Part shown: positions 61,743 through 64,000 of the stretch, one piece after another | How the letters are laid out: every line of letters starts with the position of its first letter | How positions within the stretch are numbered: the stretch's first letter is position 1 | NCBI RefSeq assembly: GCF_022829635.1 | Contig: NZ_JAKSYO010000207.1 | Coordinates: 22,690-86,689 of the forward strand | DNA: 64,000 nucleotides | Reading direction: 5' to 3' | Source of the DNA: Methylobacterium sp. E-066 | GTDB lineage: Bacteria; Pseudomonadota; Alphaproteobacteria; Rhizobiales; Beijerinckiaceae | Translations under genes and position numbers: made by a program | The notes under the pieces: generated by a model | What the model was told of the DNA's origin: nothing | Database searches by the model: none | Seen by the model: the letters and a program-made list of their open reading frames with translations, nothing else

Positions 61743-63793
61743 CCGCGTCGACGCAGGACGAGGCGCGTGTCCTGATCCTGGCGCCGCGCGGCCGCGACGC
61801 CGCGGTGGCCGAGCAGGTGCTCGCCCGGGCCGGCACGCAGGCCGCCATCTGTGCCGATCTGGCCGGCTGGCTGGACGCCCTCCGGGCCGGGGCCGCCGCG
61901 GCGCTGGTCACCGAGGAGGCCCTCGGGGATACCGGGCCGCCGGCCTTGTTCGCATGGCTCGAGGCGCAGCCCGCCTGGTCGGACTTCCCGTTCATCGTGC
62001 TGGCGACCCGCCAGCAGGGGCACCGCTCCCCGCGGGCGTCCCAGTTGCTCGCCCGGCTCGGCAACGTGGTCCTGCTGGAGCGCCCGATCAACGCCGAGAC
62101 CCTGGTCAGCGCCACCGCCGCCGCCCTGCGGGCGCGGCGCCGCCAGTACCAGGCGCGCGAGCGTCTCCTGGAGCGCGAGCGCGACCGGGAACAGCTCCGG
62201 CTCGCCAACGAGGGGCTGGAGCGGCGCGTGACCGAGCGGACCCGGGAGGTCGAGACCGCCCACGAGACCCTCGCCTTCGCCCTCGACGCCGCCGGGATGG
62301 GATCCTGGGACCTCGATTATGGCACCGGCGCGTCCCGGCGCTCGCCCCGCTTCGACGCCGTGTTCGGCTACGACGCGCCGCAATCGTTCTGGAGCCGGGA
62401 GACCTTCCTGGCCCATGTCGTCGACGAGGATCGCGACGGCGTCGAGCGCGCCTTCGCGACCATCGGCCAGACCGGCCGGCTCGACCTCGAATGCCGCATC
62501 CGCCGGGTCGACGGGGCGGTGCGCTGGATCGCCCTGCGGGGGCAGGTCAAGTACGACGCGGCGGGCGCGGCGACCCGGATCGCCGGCATCCTGATGGACC
62601 GCACCGACCAGCACGTCACCGAGGAGGCCCTGCGCCAGGCCCAGAAGATGGAGGCGATCGGCCAGCTCACCGGCGGCGTCGCCCACGACTTCAACAACCT
62701 GCTCACCGTCATCGTCGGCGGCCTCGACATGGTGCTCCGGCGGCCGGAGCAGGTCGACCGGGTCAAGCGGCTCGCGGAAGCCGCCATGGGCGCGGCCCGC
62801 CGGGGCGAGCAGCTGACCCAGCAGCTCCTCGCCTTCTCGCGCCGCCAGATGCTGCGGCCGCAGACCCTCAACCCCAACCGCCTGCTCCTAGACTTCAAGC
62901 CGCTCGCGGAACGCGCCGCCGGCGGCGCGGTCGAGCTGGCCTTCGATCTCGACCCCGCCCTCGACCCGATCCGGATCGACCCGGCCCAGTTCGAGGCGGC
63001 GGTGCTGAACCTGATCGTCAACGCCCGCGACGCCATGGAGGGTCGCGCCGGCCACACGAGGATCGCCGTGACGAGCCGCAACGTCCATCTCGGCACCGGC
63101 GCGGTCGCCGAGAAGGGCGTGGCACCGGGCCCCTACGTGCTGGTCTCGGTGACCGATACCGGCGCCGGCATCCCGCCGGACAAGCTTCAGCGGGTGTTCG
63201 AGCCGTTCTTCACCACCAAGGAGGTCGGCAAGGGAACCGGGCTCGGGCTCAGCCAGGTCTACGGCTTCACGCGCAGCGCCAACGGCTTCGTCGACATCGC
63301 CTCCGCGGTCGGGGCCGGCACCACCGTGAACCTCTACTTCCCGCGCTCCACCGACCCGGCTGACGAGGAGACCGGCGCCGGCGCACTGCGGACGATTCCC
63401 CTGCGCCGCGCCGGCGAGGGCGAGACCGTGCTGCTGGTCGAGGATGACGAGCAGGTGCTCGGCATGGCGGTGGAGAGCCTGGAGGAGCTGCGCTACCGGG
63501 TCATCATCGCCCGCAACGCCGCCGAGGCCTTAGGCCATCTCCGGGACGTGGAGCGGATCGACATCCTGTTCTCGGACGTGGTCATGCCGGGCGGCATGAA
63601 CGGCTCGCAGCTCGCCGTCGAAGCCCAGCGGGTGCGCCCCGGGATCAAGGTGCTGCTCACCTCGGGCTATGTCGCCAATCTCGACGAGGGCCAAGTGATC
63701 GGCCACGGCGAATTGCCGGTCCTGAACAAGCCCTACCGCCGCGACGAGCTCGCCCGGTCCCTGCGCCTGGTCCTCGGCGGCGAGGGCCGCTGA
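61739..63793 (+). CDS. KaiC-coupled hybrid histidine kinase with N-terminal pseudo-receiver
   Basis: 684 aa from a GTG at 61739 overlapping the kaiC stop. Residues about 8-135 have a receiver-like fold (VLILAPRGRDAAVAEQVLARAG through VVLLERPINAETL), but the phospho-acceptor Asp is replaced (LVTEEAL), so it is a pseudo-receiver. A coiled linker and PAS domain follow (about 175-295, GSWDLDYGTGASRRSPRFDAVFGYD), then HisKA (His near 318, GGVAHDFNNLL), HATPase (NARDAMEG, GTGLGLSQVYGF) and a C-terminal receiver with phospho-Asp near 612 in DILFSDVVMPGG. Probable output or input kinase for the KaiC-like protein. Confidence 0.9.
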   Translation: MTASTQDEARVLILAPRGRDAAVAEQVLARAGTQAAICADLAGWLDALRAGAAAALVTEEALGDTGPPALFAWLEAQPAWSDFPFIVLATRQQGHRSPRASQLLARLGNVVLLERPINAETLVSATAAALRARRRQYQARERLLERERDREQLRLANEGLERRVTERTREVETAHETLAFALDAAGMGSWDLDYGTGASRRSPRFDAVFGYDAPQSFWSRETFLAHVVDEDRDGVERAFATIGQTGRLDLECRIRRVDGAVRWIALRGQVKYDAAGAATRIAGILMDRTDQHVTEEALRQAQKMEAIGQLTGGVAHDFNNLLTVIVGGLDMVLRRPEQVDRVKRLAEAAMGAARRGEQLTQQLLAFSRRQMLRPQTLNPNRLLLDFKPLAERAAGGAVELAFDLDPALDPIRIDPAQFEAAVLNLIVNARDAMEGRAGHTRIAVTSRNVHLGTGAVAEKGVAPGPYVLVSVTDTGAGIPPDKLQRVFEPFFTTKEVGKGTGLGLSQVYGFTRSANGFVDIASAVGAGTTVNLYFPRSTDPADEETGAGALRTIPLRRAGEGETVLLVEDDEQVLGMAVESLEELRYRVIIARNAAEALGHLRDVERIDILFSDVVMPGGMNGSQLAVEAQRVRPGIKVLLTSGYVANLDEGQVIGHGELPVLNKPYRRDELARSLRLVLGGEGR

Positions 63794-63804
63794 GCCCAAA
63801 CACG

Positions 63805-63838
63805 AAAAACCCGGTCCGCGTGAGCGGACCGGGTTTTT
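63805..63838 (+). terminator. Rho-independent terminator after the KaiC/kinase operon
   Basis: AAAAACCCGGTCCGC (63805-63819), loop GTGA, then the exact complement GCGGACCGGGTTTTT (63824-63838). A 15-bp stem ending in five T, 12 nt after the stop codon. It could also act for transcription arriving from the tRNA side. Confidence 0.9.
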
Positions 63839-63866
63839 GATGGTGATCGAGTGGTCGAGAAAGATT

Positions 63867-63943
<77 letters not shown>

Positions 63944-64000
63944 CCAAGGTTGTGCGGCTGGTCCGGGCTGGCTGTTCGCCTGTGTGGGCGGGCTCCGGGG

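Overview
The window is high-GC DNA (AT-rich only in promoters and island borders) with dense, translationally coupled operons and frequent GTG/TTG starts. It looks like the chromosome of a Methylobacterium-like alphaproteobacterium (Hyphomicrobiales). That is inferred from gene content: tandem SsuABC-type uptake genes, many flavin monooxygenases, a KaiC/hybrid-kinase module, and CHASE3 cyclase and TAXI-type proteins. No marker gene fixes the genus.

Layout. 1-816 is the edge of an integrated element: the N-terminal part of a tyrosine recombinase gene, a short direct repeat and a tRNA-Glu 3'-end fragment that probably marks the attachment site. 1487-16087 is organosulfur scavenging: a RutA/SfnG-type monooxygenase, an SsuABC-like importer with duplicated binding proteins and permeases, a DszC/DszA-like pair, a MetQ-like binding protein and three NtaA/SnaA/DszA-type monooxygenases. 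One of these lacks about 45 internal residues. 16273-24024 is a compact cluster I cannot match to a described system: an AprA-like flavoprotein, an AprB-like 2x[4Fe-4S] ferredoxin, a HEAT-repeat protein, a DUF971 protein and a TauABC-type importer whose binding protein carries a NosL-like tail. It is divergent from a Crp/Fnr regulator, with a perfect 22-bp palindrome between them.

24064-29202 is an oligopeptide-type ABC operon facing a VOC protein. 30193-45453 is one run of 13 minus-strand genes with gaps of at most 55 nt: two monooxygenases, an M20 deacetylase, a GNAT acetyltransferase, a fused amino-acid ABC permease/ATPase with two binding proteins, a third monooxygenase, a complete oligopeptide-type ABC system and cysteine synthase. 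The acetylase-monooxygenase-deacetylase-amino-acid-importer set matches the logic of Bacillus subtilis yxeKLMNOPQ and the ytmI operon (S-modified cysteine salvage). A second monooxygenase plus GNAT pair follows at 45830-47894.

48313-64000 is unrelated: a TAXI-domain membrane protein with a CHASE3 adenylate/guanylate cyclase, a GH16 glycosidase beside a type I secretion ABC/HlyD pair, an acyltransferase, a large hybrid histidine kinase, a KaiC-like ATPase coupled to a second hybrid kinase, a strong terminator and initiator tRNA-fMet.

The sulfur genes form a chain: periplasmic capture of sulfonates, sulfones, peptides and S-substituted cysteines, import, FMNH2-dependent C-S cleavage, then reassimilation by cysteine synthase. 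No LysR-type sulfur regulator (CysB, SsuR) and no flavin reductase is encoded here, so these must be supplied from elsewhere.
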